DNA of 64,000 nucleotides from Devosia epidermidihirudinis (GCF_000971295.1 NZ_LANJ01000016.1:186001-250000), one strand, 5' to 3'; shown: positions 25,721 to 35,587, counted from the stretch's first letter. The notes: a model not told the origin generated them from the letters alone. Made by a program: numbers and translations.

Positions 25721-27387
25721 TACTTGCCCTGTTCGCTCCCGACAAAGGGGTCAACAGGGCTGGTGCCAGCAAAGGGGCGCCGTCCCAGAATGGCTTCCAC
25801 CACAGCTGCCTGCAGCGCCTCGCTGGAGCCATAGGCGTTGACATAGGCGGGCACGCGCGGCGCGTCGTAGAGATAATAGGGGTAGCCGAACGAGATCATC
25901 AACGTCGGGATGTCGTGCCAGTAGCGCGCCATGGCGCCGAACACTGATCCGGTGAGCTTGACCCAATCGAGGAAAATCCGGCTGCGGCCAAGCGTGGTTT
26001 CCTCGGCAAACAGATACAGCACCAGATCGAAGTCCTTGGGGCTGACATTGAGGCTGGGCGTATAGAGCGTGACCTCAAAGCCTTCCTTTTCCAGCCGCTC
26101 CGGCACGCTGAGCGGCAGAGGATGGGGCACGAAGGGCAGGATCACCCCGCCTGAGAACACCAGCACGCGCTTGTGCTTGTTGGGTGCGATCGGCACTACG
26201 CCCGTCACGTCCTTGACCAGTGTGGGCACCCGAGCGGTGACGCTATCGACCGTCATCCGGCTCTGCTCGCTGGACACCACTGCCTGCGCGTTTGCCAGGC
26301 TCAGGTCAGACCGTTGCTTGTGCAGGCCCAGCGCCGCCTTGAGCGCCAGAACGCGCGTCACGGCTTCATCGACCCGCTCCTGCGTCAGCCGTCCGTCGGC
26401 GACGGCTTTGACCAGCCGCATCAGATCGGCATTGGAATCGTCGGAGAAGAGGATGACGTCGCAACCCGCGATCACCGCTTCAGGCAACACCACATCGCGC
26501 GGGCCCCAATCGCCCATGCCCGCCATGGGCGTCGCGTCCGAGACAATGAGGCCATTAAAGCCTAGCTGGTCGCGCAGCAGGGTCTGGTTGAGCACCCGGC
26601 TGAGCGATGCCGGACGATAGGCTTCGGCGCCTGCATCGGGATCGAGTTCGCGCACAAAGGCGGGGAAGGCGATGTGCGCGGACATGACGCTCAACACCCC
26701 GGCGTCGATGGCCTTGCGATAGAGCCGACCAAAGCTGGTCTCCCATTCGCTGATGGAGAGCGGGTTGACGGTCGTCACCAGATGCTGATCGCGGTCGTCA
26801 TAGCCTTCGCCGGGCCAATGCTTGACTGTGGCGGCGACGCCATTGGCCTGAAAGGCCGCAATCTGCGCCAGCGCATGGCGCTCGATCTTGTCGATATCGC
26901 TGCCATAGGAGCGCGTGCCGACGATGGCGCTACGGAAGGCCGCATTGATGTCGATGACCGGGGTGAAGCTCCAGTTGAGCCCCACGGCGCCCGCCTCCTG
27001 CGCCATGATGGTGGAGATGGCTGTCGTCGCCTCCACATCGTCAACCGCGGCAAGGCCTAGTGGATTGGGCACGCTGCTGCCAAACGGCAGGCTCATGCGG
27101 CTGCCTTCAAGATCGGCGCTGATGAACAGGGGGATAGGGCTGTTGCCGTTCAGCTCGTTGGCAAGGCTCACCTCGCTTGCCAGATCGCTGGAATAGATGC
27201 GGGTGATGCCGCCGGGGCGGAAATTGCGGACGGTTTCGGCGACTTCAGCCGGAGCGCCGCGTTCCAGCAGCACAAAAAGCTGGGCGAGCTTGTCGCGGGG
27301 CGTCAGGCCATCGCGGGTCGTATTGACCCAGGCGATGGCCGCGTCATCAAGATGGAACGGGGCAGCTGAAAGATCGATGGCGGCCAA
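25717..27387 (-). CDS. glycoside hydrolase family 3 protein, beta-N-acetylhexosaminidase type
   Basis: A 556-residue GH3 enzyme. The N-terminal barrel shows ISADLEGSRMSLPFG (sugar binding), the acid/base loop KHWPGEGYDDRDQH (Lys189, His190), and the nucleophile Asp284 in LIVSDATPMAG. This is the NagZ-like KHxPG arrangement that cleaves N-acetylglucosamine from anhydromuramyl peptides. Unlike NagZ (about 340 residues) it has an extra C-terminal GH3-C domain of about 190 residues. No signal peptide is seen, so it should act in the cytoplasm. The start is a TTG at 27387, chosen because GGGGAGGA lies seven bases upstream. It sits between trxA and folC, which are close neighbours in many relatives. 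Confidence 0.85.
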   Translation of the reverse strand: MAAIDLSAAPFHLDDAAIAWVNTTRDGLTPRDKLAQLFVLLERGAPAEVAETVRNFRPGGITRIYSSDLASEVSLANELNGNSPIPLFISADLEGSRMSLPFGSSVPNPLGLAAVDDVEATTAISTIMAQEAGAVGLNWSFTPVIDINAAFRSAIVGTRSYGSDIDKIERHALAQIAAFQANGVAATVKHWPGEGYDDRDQHLVTTVNPLSISEWETSFGRLYRKAIDAGVLSVMSAHIAFPAFVRELDPDAGAEAYRPASLSRVLNQTLLRDQLGFNGLIVSDATPMAGMGDWGPRDVVLPEAVIAGCDVILFSDDSNADLMRLVKAVADGRLTQERVDEAVTRVLALKAALGLHKQRSDLSLANAQAVVSSEQSRMTVDSVTARVPTLVKDVTGVVPIAPNKHKRVLVFSGGVILPFVPHPLPLSVPERLEKEGFEVTLYTPSLNVSPKDFDLVLYLFAEETTLGRSRIFLDWVKLTGSVFGAMARYWHDIPTLMISFGYPYYLYDAPRVPAYVNAYGSSEALQAAVVEAILGRRPFAGTSPVDPFVGSEQGKY

Positions 27388-27448
27388 TGGGTATCCTCCC
27401 CAAGTCTTCTTTTGACAGAAGAATTAGCAGAGAACGGGCCGCTCTGTC

Positions 27449-27772
27449 TCAGGCGGCGTGGGATTCCAGCCACTTGACCAGCTGCGCGCGCGACTGGCCT
27501 GCACCAACCTTCATATCGACCGGCTGGCCGTTCTTGAAGATCACCAGCGTCGGCATGGCGCGGATGCCGTATTGGGTGACGGTGGATGGATTGCTGTCGA
27601 CGTCGAGCTTGACGATATTGACGGTGTCGGTGAGGTCGCCCGCCACCTGCTCGAGGATTGGGTCCATCGCCTTGCAAGGGCCGCACCATTCCGCCCAGAA
27701 ATCCACCAGCACCAGTTTGTCGGATGCCAGAACCTCTGTTGCGAAATCGGCGTCAGTCACGTGGTGGGCCAT
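27449..27772 (-). CDS. trxA: thioredoxin (tandem copy 2)
   Basis: A 107-residue thioredoxin with the intact redox site [10 protein letters not shown], the buried Asp of VDFW, the cis-proline in AMPTL and a C-terminal helix VKWLESHAA. I take ATG 27772, because GGAGAAG lies six bases before it; an ATG at 27784 is possible. About 56 percent of residues are identical to the tandem copy upstream (hand count, 60 of 107). A terminator hairpin between the two copies means each may have its own level of expression. Confidence 0.93.
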   Translation of the reverse strand: MAHHVTDADFATEVLASDKLVLVDFWAEWCGPCKAMDPILEQVAGDLTDTVNIVKLDVDSNPSTVTQYGIRAMPTLVIFKNGQPVDMKVGAGQSRAQLVKWLESHAA

Positions 27773-27862
27773 CGTCTTCTCCATCGGTAAGTTACGATGG
27801 AGATTAGCGGGAGTCGTCGCGCCTGGGAAGCGGCACAAAACATTGTGCGCGTGGGCAAACAA

Positions 27863-27892
27863 AAACACCGCCGGATCGCTCCAGCGGTGTTT
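27863..27892 (-). terminator. terminator between the two thioredoxin genes
   Basis: A perfect 9-bp stem (27863-27871 with 27884-27892) with a 12-base loop; on the minus strand it is followed by TTTTTGTTTG. It ends transcription from the upstream thioredoxin gene (27916-28239). Confidence 0.85.
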
Positions 27893-27915
27893 CGAAGTCT
27901 GATGGCCAGCCGGGA

Positions 27916-28239
27916 TTAGACGGCGTGGCTCTCCAGCCATTTGGTCAGGCCGGCCTTGGGCGTGCCTGCACCGATCTTCATGTCGGCAGCTTCGCCGCCC
28001 TTGAACAGGATCATGGTTGGAATAGAGCGGACGCCGTACTTGACGGTCGTGGACGGGTTCTCGTCGATGTTGAGCTTGACGATCTTGACCTTGCCGGCCA
28101 GCTCAGTCGACAGCTCGTCGAGAACAGGTGCGATCGCGCGGCACGGCCCGCACCACTCCGCCCAGAAATCCACGAGGACGGGCTCTTTGGAGTTAAGGAC
28201 TTCCTCGCCGAAATTGGCGTCGGAAACGTGAGTAGTCAT
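27916..28239 (-). CDS. trxA: thioredoxin (tandem copy 1)
   Basis: A 107-residue thioredoxin with [19 protein letters not shown], cis-proline in SIPTMILF and the ending TKWLESHAV. Its RAIAPVLDE region is closer to canonical E. coli TrxA (KMIAPILDE) than the neighbouring copy, so I regard it as the housekeeping thioredoxin (inference). It lies 80 bases downstream of addA, a neighbourhood conserved in alphaproteobacteria, and is ended by the hairpin at 27863-27892. Confidence 0.95.
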   Translation of the reverse strand: MTTHVSDANFGEEVLNSKEPVLVDFWAEWCGPCRAIAPVLDELSTELAGKVKIVKLNIDENPSTTVKYGVRSIPTMILFKGGEAADMKIGAGTPKAGLTKWLESHAV

Positions 28240-28319
28240 GGTGTTCTAGCCTTTGGGTTGAAAGCGGCGGTCTCTGTGCGCCTAAAGCTGGGAAGAGTCC
28301 AGCATTGGTGCAAGGAGGG

Positions 28320-31300
28320 TCACCGCATGGTGAAGCCAGATATGTCGGCCGCGAGATCGTCCAGCGGCAAATTCATGAGCGATTCCAATTGGGTCCATAG
28401 GATCGCCACGCGGACGGACCGCCCGGGGAACAGCTGACCTGCAACCAGTGCATATAGGCCCAACTGGGTGCGATACTGGTTGGGCACGGCGCTGGGAGAG
28501 GTGGGCACGGCCGCGTCGGATTTGTAGTCCACCACCAGCACGTCCGATTCGTTGACCACCAGCCGATCCATGCGCCCGGCAATGCGAATGTCCTGGCCAT
28601 CGCGCTGTCCATTGATCAGGAATGGCACTTCGGCGCGGCTATTGGGCCCGAACAGTTCGGCCAGCTCGGGCCGCGTCAGGATGGACATTGCATGCGCGCC
28701 AATGGCGGCGTGGCGCTCGGGCGCATCACCCAACAGCACCTGGAGGGCCTTGGGCACCACCTGTGGCCAGAGCGACTTCTCCACCCGCCCCAGATGCTGC
28801 AGCAGGGCATGCAGCGCGATCCCGTCCTTGCGGGCGGCATCGGCGTCACGAACCTGCTCAGCGGCGCTGTCGAGCGCCTGAAGCGGCGCAACACGGGTGC
28901 TGGCAGCGCTGGGCGTAACAATGGGCACGGCTTTGTGCGCGGCGAGCGGCTCAAAGCGCAGGCCAACCACATCGCGGGCATCACGACCACTTGGCGCATG
29001 CGGCTGTTGTGCCGCCCAGGTCGCCGGGTAGATGATCGCGTTGACCGTGCCATCATCGGCTTTGGTCACCGTGCTGAGAGGCAGCAAGGCGGTCTCGATG
29101 GCAGCGTACCAGCTGCCCTCAAGCTGGGTCTCGGGCTTGGCCGAGGCATTGAGCGCGCCGGTGACGTAAAGCTCGTCTTCGGCCCGCGTCATGCCGACAT
29201 AGAGCTTACGCCAATATTCCTGTTCGAGATTGGCCTCGATCTCCTGCTTCTTCTCGCGCGTTTCGAGCACGTGTTGCTTGTCGCCAGCCGCATGGATCAG
29301 CAAGGGACCGGGCGCTTCAGACAGCACATAGCTGGGGCGGCTCTTCTGTTTGCCGCTGGGCTTGCTGGTGGCATCGGCCAGAATGACGATGGGCGCTTCA
29401 AGGCCCTTAGCGCCATGCACGGTCATCACCCGCACGCCGGCGCCCGTATCGGCGAGATCGCGCTTGATCGAAACATCGCGGCGCCGCATCTCGGCAACGA
29501 ACCCTTGCAGGGAAGGCTGACTGCCCTGCTCATGGCTCAGTGCCAGATCGAGCAGTTCGGCGAACACTTCGTCGACCTCCGTCCCCAGCCGGGCATGGAA
29601 GCGCCGCAGCCCGCCTTCGGCATAGAGCACGGCAGTCAAAAACTCGAAGGGGCGTTCAAAGTCGAGCTCGCTGCGCCAGCGGCCCAGCGTTGCGGCGGCG
29701 TCAATGGCATGGGGAAGCTGCGAGCCCTCCATCGCCGACCACAGGCTTTGCCCGCTGGCACGCGGATTGGCGATTTCGAGTAGTTCGTCGTCGCTGACGT
29801 CGAACAGCGGCGAGCGCAATACGGCCGCCAGTTGCAGGTCATCGGCAGGGTTGAGCAGCACGTCGCAGACGGCGAGCAAATCCATCACCGCAATATGGCC
29901 GGTGACCTTGAGCCGGTCGGTGCCCGGCGTCGGCAGGTTCTCGCGTCGAAGAGCGCGGATCACTTCCTGAAACAGCGTGCTGCGCGACTGGACGAGGATC
30001 AAAACGTCATCGGCGGTCACCGCGCGTCCACGTCCGGAAAGGGCACGACCGCTCTCGATCCAGAAGCGAATTTCCCGGGCAATGCGAGTGGCAACCTGGC
30101 GTGGGGCGGTCTGTTCGGCTTCCACCGGCTCGATGGGCCATTCCCCACTCGCCGGACCGCCGCTTTGTTGCTGCAGCGGGGGCCAGAGGGTCACGCTGCC
30201 GCCGGTCATGACGCGGGCGGTGTCGTGATGCACCTTGTCGCGCGACAGCAAGGCCGCCTGGATCGGGTGCTGGTCGCTGACCAGATCCACCGCCTTGAGG
30301 ATTTCGGGCAGGGTGCGGAAGCTGGTGTGCAGCGGCAGCGGCTGGAAGAGCATGCCGGCCTCTTCGGCGCGACGGCCAAACTCGGCGCCGGTCTCGCCAA
30401 ACAGCGCTGGCTCGGCCCCCTGGAACGAATAGATCGACTGTTTCTGATCGCCCACGGCAAACAGCGAGCGCGGCCGCGTCACCGCGCCTTCACCGGCAAA
30501 AAATTCTTCGGCAATGGCTTTGACGACACGCCACTGCTCGCCATTAGTGTCCTGGCTTTCGTCGACCAGAATATGATCGATCCCGGCGTCGAGCTTGTAG
30601 CGCACCCAATCTGCCGCATCGGTTTCAAACAGATGTGCTAGCCGTTCGACCAGATCGTCAAAATCGAGCAGCGAGCGGCTGCGTTTTTGCCGCTCATAGC
30701 GCTCGGCGATGGCTGCAATCACATCGAGCAAGGCTTCGCTACGCTGCACCAGTTGCGCGCCGGCAATCGCCGCATCGAGCGCCACGATCCGTTCCTGTTC
30801 CGCGACGAAGCGCTGGAAGATGTGGGGGTAGCTCGCCTGCTGCTTGGCGGTCAGCAATTGAGCGCGCGGGCCCTTGTCAGTGAGAAACGCCGCGCGCAAT
30901 CCGGTCGCCGTCATGGCATCGGGATCGATGCGTGCGATGAGATCGATGAAGCGGCGGCTCCCGTTGGGATCGCCCTCGAACAATTGCACCGCTTCGCGCA
31001 GGTCGAGCGGAGACAGCAGGCTCTCCGAGATCAGCTTCTGGTTCAGTACGGCTGGTGTTTCTGTGCCGGTGCCAACAAAGCGGCGCAGGTTGGCCTTGGC
31101 GGTGTCGACATCGGCCAGCACGGCCTTGAGCTTGCGCCCATCGCTCAGCGCTTCGCGAATGGCATCGCCGATCTGGCTGTCGCTGAGGCTGACAAACAGC
31201 GTCTCGACCGCACCCTCAACGCCCAGCCCTTCGGCCAGAACGGCCTCGCGCGCTGCCAGCACCATGGCCTCGCGCTCGTCATCCTCGATGACGGCAAAAT

Positions 31301-31739
31301 CAAACGGCACCCCAGCTTCGAGCGGAAACCGATGCAGCACCGATTCACAAAAGGCGTGAATGGTGACGATCTTGAGCCCGCCCGGGGTTTCCAATGCCTT
31401 GGCAAACAGGGTTCGTGCGCGATCGAGCAGGGCCGGATCAAAGCCCGGTCCTTCAATGCCGACCAGTTCGGCTTCCAGCGCAGATGTCTCCATGACCGCC
31501 CACTGCGCCAGTTCCTTGGCGACGCGGCGGCGCATCTCGGCAGCGGCGGCCTTGGTATACGTGAGGCACAAAATGGTCTGTGGCGCGACATCGGCCAGCA
31601 GCAGCCGCAGCACGCGGCGCGTCAGCACATAGGTCTTGCCCGACCCCGCATTGGCCTCCACCCAGATCGACCATTTAGGGTCGGCGGCGCGCGCCTGATT
31701 GGCGCTGGTCTGGGCCGGAACGCGAAGCTGTCCCCTCAT
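28320..31739 (-). CDS. addA: double-strand break repair helicase/nuclease AddA
   Basis: An 1139-residue UvrD-like helicase with a C-terminal nuclease, the partner of AddB in resecting broken DNA ends for RecA. The Walker A loop is EANAGSGKTYVLTRRVLRLL (Lys35), then LTYTKAAAAEMRRR (motif Ia), DESQDTN (motif II), GDQKQSIYSFQGAEP (motif III) and VMTVHGAKGLEAP (motif V). The nuclease shows GRMDRLVV and LVVDYKSDA (the DYK catalytic core). The ATG at 31739 overlaps the addB stop (ATGA), so the complex is coexpressed. Confidence 0.96.
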   Translation of the reverse strand: MRGQLRVPAQTSANQARAADPKWSIWVEANAGSGKTYVLTRRVLRLLLADVAPQTILCLTYTKAAAAEMRRRVAKELAQWAVMETSALEAELVGIEGPGFDPALLDRARTLFAKALETPGGLKIVTIHAFCESVLHRFPLEAGVPFDFAVIEDDEREAMVLAAREAVLAEGLGVEGAVETLFVSLSDSQIGDAIREALSDGRKLKAVLADVDTAKANLRRFVGTGTETPAVLNQKLISESLLSPLDLREAVQLFEGDPNGSRRFIDLIARIDPDAMTATGLRAAFLTDKGPRAQLLTAKQQASYPHIFQRFVAEQERIVALDAAIAGAQLVQRSEALLDVIAAIAERYERQKRSRSLLDFDDLVERLAHLFETDAADWVRYKLDAGIDHILVDESQDTNGEQWRVVKAIAEEFFAGEGAVTRPRSLFAVGDQKQSIYSFQGAEPALFGETGAEFGRRAEEAGMLFQPLPLHTSFRTLPEILKAVDLVSDQHPIQAALLSRDKVHHDTARVMTGGSVTLWPPLQQQSGGPASGEWPIEPVEAEQTAPRQVATRIAREIRFWIESGRALSGRGRAVTADDVLILVQSRSTLFQEVIRALRRENLPTPGTDRLKVTGHIAVMDLLAVCDVLLNPADDLQLAAVLRSPLFDVSDDELLEIANPRASGQSLWSAMEGSQLPHAIDAAATLGRWRSELDFERPFEFLTAVLYAEGGLRRFHARLGTEVDEVFAELLDLALSHEQGSQPSLQGFVAEMRRRDVSIKRDLADTGAGVRVMTVHGAKGLEAPIVILADATSKPSGKQKSRPSYVLSEAPGPLLIHAAGDKQHVLETREKKQEIEANLEQEYWRKLYVGMTRAEDELYVTGALNASAKPETQLEGSWYAAIETALLPLSTVTKADDGTVNAIIYPATWAAQQPHAPSGRDARDVVGLRFEPLAAHKAVPIVTPSAASTRVAPLQALDSAAEQVRDADAARKDGIALHALLQHLGRVEKSLWPQVVPKALQVLLGDAPERHAAIGAHAMSILTRPELAELFGPNSRAEVPFLINGQRDGQDIRIAGRMDRLVVNESDVLVVDYKSDAAVPTSPSAVPNQYRTQLGLYALVAGQLFPGRSVRVAILWTQLESLMNLPLDDLAADISGFTMR

Positions 31740-34700
31740 GCTTCGTCCTCTCCGCCGTCAACGGCAGTCCATTCCGCCACGCGCGCCAGATGATCATAGG
31801 CCCCGGCAAAGCGCTGCGATTTGAGCGGCAGCAGGCGCGCCGTCATCGGCACATCCTGAAACAGGAAATAGGCAATGTGGCTCTGCATGCGGCGGGCAAT
31901 CTCGTCGGCGGCATCCATCAGGTCAAAGCCATCGGCTGGGGTGAAATCCTTGCGGGTAAAGGCATCTGGCCCCAGCCCGATCTTGATATAGGTGAGGGCC
32001 GAGCTGTCGGCCGGCACGATGGCCTCCAGCGCTCCGGCCTTGGCCATCTGCGCTTCGAGCAGCAATTGGGGCACTTCAAATGCCTTCATCGCGCCGGGCG
32101 AGGGCGGCGAGCCGGTCTTGAAATCGATGATTTCCAGCGTGCCATCCACCATCTCGTCGACGCGGTCGGCGCGGCCGGTGATGGTGAAGGTCTCGTCCAT
32201 GGCCAGGTCCCACTTGCCGTCGATCTCGGCGTGGCGCTTGCGCACATTGGAATTGCGCGCCCGCTCGAAATCGAGGAACTGCGCAGCGGTGGTTTCAAAG
32301 CGGCGCAGCCAGATATCCCGACGCTCGCCAATGGCGTCGAGCCCGGAGAACTTTTCGACCGCGATGGTGCGCAGAATATCGGGCGCGTCGGCGGCCATCA
32401 CATCATGCCTGTCTATGACGAACTGCGCGAAGATGTCGTGGATGATGGTGCCGCGCTCGCGCGCATCAGGCGTTTCGCCCAGCGGGTCGAGCGGGCGCAG
32501 CTTGAGCACATGCTTGGCGTGAATGTCATAGGGCGAGCGCATCAGCGTTTCGATCTCGGTGACCGAGAGGCGGCGCGGACGCCTGTGGGCGGCAGGGCTT
32601 GGCGCAGGGCGTGCTGCGGGTGTTGGCAGGCCCACGGCGTCGATCCGACGGGCCTCCTCCAGCCAGCGGGCACCCTTGGCCTGCCAGAGTTTGACGTAGT
32701 CCTCGCCGGCAAAGGCTTCGAGCCGCTGCAACAGGCGGGAAGCAATGGAGGGGCTAGCGCCGACACGGTCAGACAGCGCGATGATGACGTTGCTATTGCC
32801 GAGCCCCTGCGCAAAGTCATGCGCGGCCAGGCCCTGCTTGCGCTCGGGTGGCTGCATTCCGGCCGCTAGCCGCATGCCCCGGCTGAGCCATGGGCCGGGA
32901 TCGGCGGCCTCCGGCCATTTGTCTTCGTTGAGCGCGGCCAGGATCAGCAGGTCTGGGTTTTGCAGACGCGCTTCGAGCTGGCCCCAGATGGAGATGTCGC
33001 CGCGGCGCTCATCATGCGTGCGCACTTGAAAGCCAAGCATCAGCGCATTGAGCACGCCTTCGAGCTGGCGCGGCGCAAACTCATGGCCCTCACCCACCTG
33101 TTGGGCCATCTGACGGCCCCATTCGGCCAGCTCCAGCCTACCGGGCAGAGTGGCGCCATCGGCCACGGCCTCGAAGGCCGAGCAGAGAGCGCTGGCAAAG
33201 CCGCTGGCTGAGATCAGCTTTTGCGCAAACAGCGACCGCAGCGGCACCAGCGCTGCCTCGATGCGCACGAACAGCGCCTCGATGGCGATGCCCTGATCCT
33301 CATTGAGGCGTTTGCTCGGATGCGTCGTGACCTTGTCGATATTGGCCCGGAGCAATTGGCGCAGCCCGGCAATGCCCGGATTGGCGCGTTGCCCACGCAG
33401 AAGGCCCAGCTCGATGTCGTCGGTCAGCTTGCCGATGGTGGCGCGGTCCAGCCCAAACAGGGCGGCGCGATTGCGCAGCAGGGAGACCAGATCAACGGCC
33501 GAGCAATCGGTGCTGGCGACGGCGAGAATTTGTCGCAACAGGCGTCCCGCTGCCGACTGGAACAGCGGTGCACCGGCCGCATCGTCGACGGCGACATCGA
33601 AGCGGCGCAGTTCGGCGGCGATGCGGCGCGCCAGATTGCGATCCGGCGTGACGATGCCAACGGTTTTCTGGTCTTCCAGCGCCTGCCTTGCGGCCAGCGC
33701 AATGGCGCGCGCCTCCTCGTCCTCGGTGCGGGCGCGAATGACGGTGAGCCCTTCGCTGGCAGCGTCGAGCTGAGCGGGCGACAAGCGCTGCTGTGCCCAC
33801 AGCGCCGTGTCCTTAGTCAGCGCCAGCGCGCGGTTCACCAGCGTGGTGCGCGGCGACGTCGCCGGTGCCAGTTCGATGACTGAGGCAATGGTGGCGTCCA
33901 GCCCACGCAGCAGCTTGGCCAGACCATATTGCGGGTGGCCGTGCGGGTTGTTCTTGTCGTCGAGCAGAGCCGCATGACCGGCTGGCGTAAGACTGGTATC
34001 GAGACCCGGCAGCACGACGGCGCCGCGCGGCAATAGATGCACGGCCTTGAGCAGGCGAGCGGTGGCGGCGATCGAGCCGGTGGAGCCTGCGGCGATGACC
34101 GGGCGGTCGCCATAAATCAGTGGTGCGGCAAGGGCTTGCCGGTCGAGACGTTGCCCGCGCAGGGCGGCAACGTCGGCATGGCCCTTGGCGCCAAGGCGCA
34201 GGGGCCAGTAGCGCAGCGCAATATCAAGAAAGGTCAGGGTCTGCTGCCAATAGGCGCTGAGATTGGTTTCGATCTCGGGCACGATGGCGGCGATCTCGTC
34301 GGCGCTGCGCTCTTCGGTGTGAAGATCATCGATCAGCTGGCCGAGCGACTCGGCCATGGCCAGGATTTCACCAGCTGTCGGCGGCGTCGAGAAAGCCTGA
34401 CGGCCCGCGTCCGAATTGGCCCACTTATCCACCAGTTGTGCCAGCGCCAAGCGGCGTTCCAGCGCCGATGCGGCGGGCAGCGGGGTCTCGGCGTCGAAGG
34501 GCGGCAGGAAGGGTTCTTCGTCCTCGGTTTCACCCCCGAAAGTGCGAATATCGGGTAACAGACTGTGACCCTTTCGCGCGAATTCATCCGCCAATGCTAA
34601 CTTGGCGCGGCGCGTCGGCAGCACCACAGTGACATCGCTCAGCCAGAACGGATTGTCCTGGCTCCAGCCACCGAGCAGCGTGCCGTCGATGATCTTGTCG

Positions 34701-34750
34701 GCCAGAACGGCGATGAATTTGGCATGGGGCGCGATGGTGTACAGCGTCAT
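31736..34750 (-). CDS. addB: double-strand break repair protein AddB
   Basis: A 1004-residue partner of AddA, of the alphaproteobacterial type. The N-terminal helicase-like half has VVLPTRRAKLALADEF where an ATP-binding motif would sit in active helicases, so this half is probably not a motor. The C-terminal nuclease shows ERGTIIHDIFAQF, GRADRVDEM and LEIIDFKTGSPP (the DFK core). It lacks an obvious four-cysteine iron-sulfur cluster. The ATG at 34750 overlaps the stop of the nucleotidyltransferase gene (ATGA) and its own stop overlaps addA, giving a three-gene coupled unit. Confidence 0.94.
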   Translation of the reverse strand: MTLYTIAPHAKFIAVLADKIIDGTLLGGWSQDNPFWLSDVTVVLPTRRAKLALADEFARKGHSLLPDIRTFGGETEDEEPFLPPFDAETPLPAASALERRLALAQLVDKWANSDAGRQAFSTPPTAGEILAMAESLGQLIDDLHTEERSADEIAAIVPEIETNLSAYWQQTLTFLDIALRYWPLRLGAKGHADVAALRGQRLDRQALAAPLIYGDRPVIAAGSTGSIAATARLLKAVHLLPRGAVVLPGLDTSLTPAGHAALLDDKNNPHGHPQYGLAKLLRGLDATIASVIELAPATSPRTTLVNRALALTKDTALWAQQRLSPAQLDAASEGLTVIRARTEDEEARAIALAARQALEDQKTVGIVTPDRNLARRIAAELRRFDVAVDDAAGAPLFQSAAGRLLRQILAVASTDCSAVDLVSLLRNRAALFGLDRATIGKLTDDIELGLLRGQRANPGIAGLRQLLRANIDKVTTHPSKRLNEDQGIAIEALFVRIEAALVPLRSLFAQKLISASGFASALCSAFEAVADGATLPGRLELAEWGRQMAQQVGEGHEFAPRQLEGVLNALMLGFQVRTHDERRGDISIWGQLEARLQNPDLLILAALNEDKWPEAADPGPWLSRGMRLAAGMQPPERKQGLAAHDFAQGLGNSNVIIALSDRVGASPSIASRLLQRLEAFAGEDYVKLWQAKGARWLEEARRIDAVGLPTPAARPAPSPAAHRRPRRLSVTEIETLMRSPYDIHAKHVLKLRPLDPLGETPDARERGTIIHDIFAQFVIDRHDVMAADAPDILRTIAVEKFSGLDAIGERRDIWLRRFETTAAQFLDFERARNSNVRKRHAEIDGKWDLAMDETFTITGRADRVDEMVDGTLEIIDFKTGSPPSPGAMKAFEVPQLLLEAQMAKAGALEAIVPADSSALTYIKIGLGPDAFTRKDFTPADGFDLMDAADEIARRMQSHIAYFLFQDVPMTARLLPLKSQRFAGAYDHLARVAEWTAVDGGEDEA

Positions 34751-35439
34751 GGCGCGAGCTGGCTTTCGGCATCGGCCAGCGCCTGCGGGTCGCCGACATG
34801 GAACCATGGTGCGTTGAGCGCCACGCCCATCAGCGTCTCGCGCTCCAGCGCCGCCTCGAACAGCTCATTGAGCGAGAAGGCGCCGTCCGGCGTGTCCTCG
34901 AACAGCTTTTTGCCCAGCAGCGCCACGCCGCCATAGATCACCGGCGCGCCATAGTCGCGGGTGATGCGGCCTTGTGGGTCGAGGCAAAAATCATGGCTGC
35001 GGGCAAAGCCGGTGGCATTGCGTGGATGCACGCAGAGCAGCACGATTTCGGCGTCTTCGCCATAACGCGCCAACATGCGGGTGAGCGGCGTGTCGCTTCC
35101 GGCGGGCCAGAAGGCGTCGGTATTCATCACCAGGATCGGGTCGGAATGCAGCATGGGCAGGGCGCGCTTTACTCCCCCGCCGGTACCCAGCAAGTCGTCC
35201 TCGCGGCTGACTTTGATCAGGCCGCCGAAATGGGCGAGAATCTGGTCGGCGCGATAATGCACATTGGCGACGAAGCGCTTGGCCCCTTCGGCGCGCGCAT
35301 TGCTGACAATCCGCTCGATCAGCGGCACGCCGGCTACGGGCACCAGCGGCTTGGGAATGGCCTCGGTGATCGGGCGCAACCGCGTGCCCAACCCGGCCGC
35401 CAGGAGCATGACATCGGGGAATCGAATGGTGTCGTTCAT
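34747..35439 (-). CDS. nucleotidyltransferase family protein, MurU-like
   Basis: A 230-residue sugar-1-phosphate nucleotidyltransferase. The signature AAGLGTRLRPITEAIPKPL near the N-terminus binds NTP, followed by LVPVAGVPLIERI and the metal-binding MNTDAFW. The closest known role is MurU (N-acetylmuramate-1-phosphate uridylyltransferase) in peptidoglycan recycling, as in pseudomonads and alphaproteobacteria. The kinase partner AmgK and tsaE, often next to it in relatives, are absent here; instead a repeat-rich gap lies upstream. Start ATG 35439 is taken over an in-frame opening that runs back into repeats. Confidence 0.85.
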   Translation of the reverse strand: MNDTIRFPDVMLLAAGLGTRLRPITEAIPKPLVPVAGVPLIERIVSNARAEGAKRFVANVHYRADQILAHFGGLIKVSREDDLLGTGGGVKRALPMLHSDPILVMNTDAFWPAGSDTPLTRMLARYGEDAEIVLLCVHPRNATGFARSHDFCLDPQGRITRDYGAPVIYGGVALLGKKLFEDTPDGAFSLNELFEAALERETLMGVALNAPWFHVGDPQALADAESQLAP

Positions 35440-35512
35440 GGTCGGGATAAGACCGGGGGAGCGGCGCGATGTCCAGTGGGAGCCGCGGCGCTCTCTCACA
35501 CCCACCGGCGCT

Positions 35513-35535
35513 GTCCTCGGACTTGATCCGAGGAC
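35513..35535. repeat. REP-like hairpin, first of two
   Basis: A perfect 9-bp stem (GTCCTCGGA at 35513-35521 with TCCGAGGAC at 35527-35535) around the loop CTTGA. It is part of the hairpin family with loops of the form CNYGW. Confidence 0.75.
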
Positions 35536-35564
35536 CACTACCCGCTTGTGCCGCGTGCTGAGTG

Positions 35565-35587
35565 GCCCTCGGGTCGAGCCCGAGGGC
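35565..35587. repeat. REP-like hairpin, second of two
   Basis: A perfect 9-bp stem (GCCCTCGGG at 35565-35573 with CCCGAGGGC at 35579-35587) around TCGAG, which reads CTCGA on the other strand. It lies 29 bases from the hairpin at 35513-35535, a pair arrangement also seen at 59526-59596. Confidence 0.75.
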
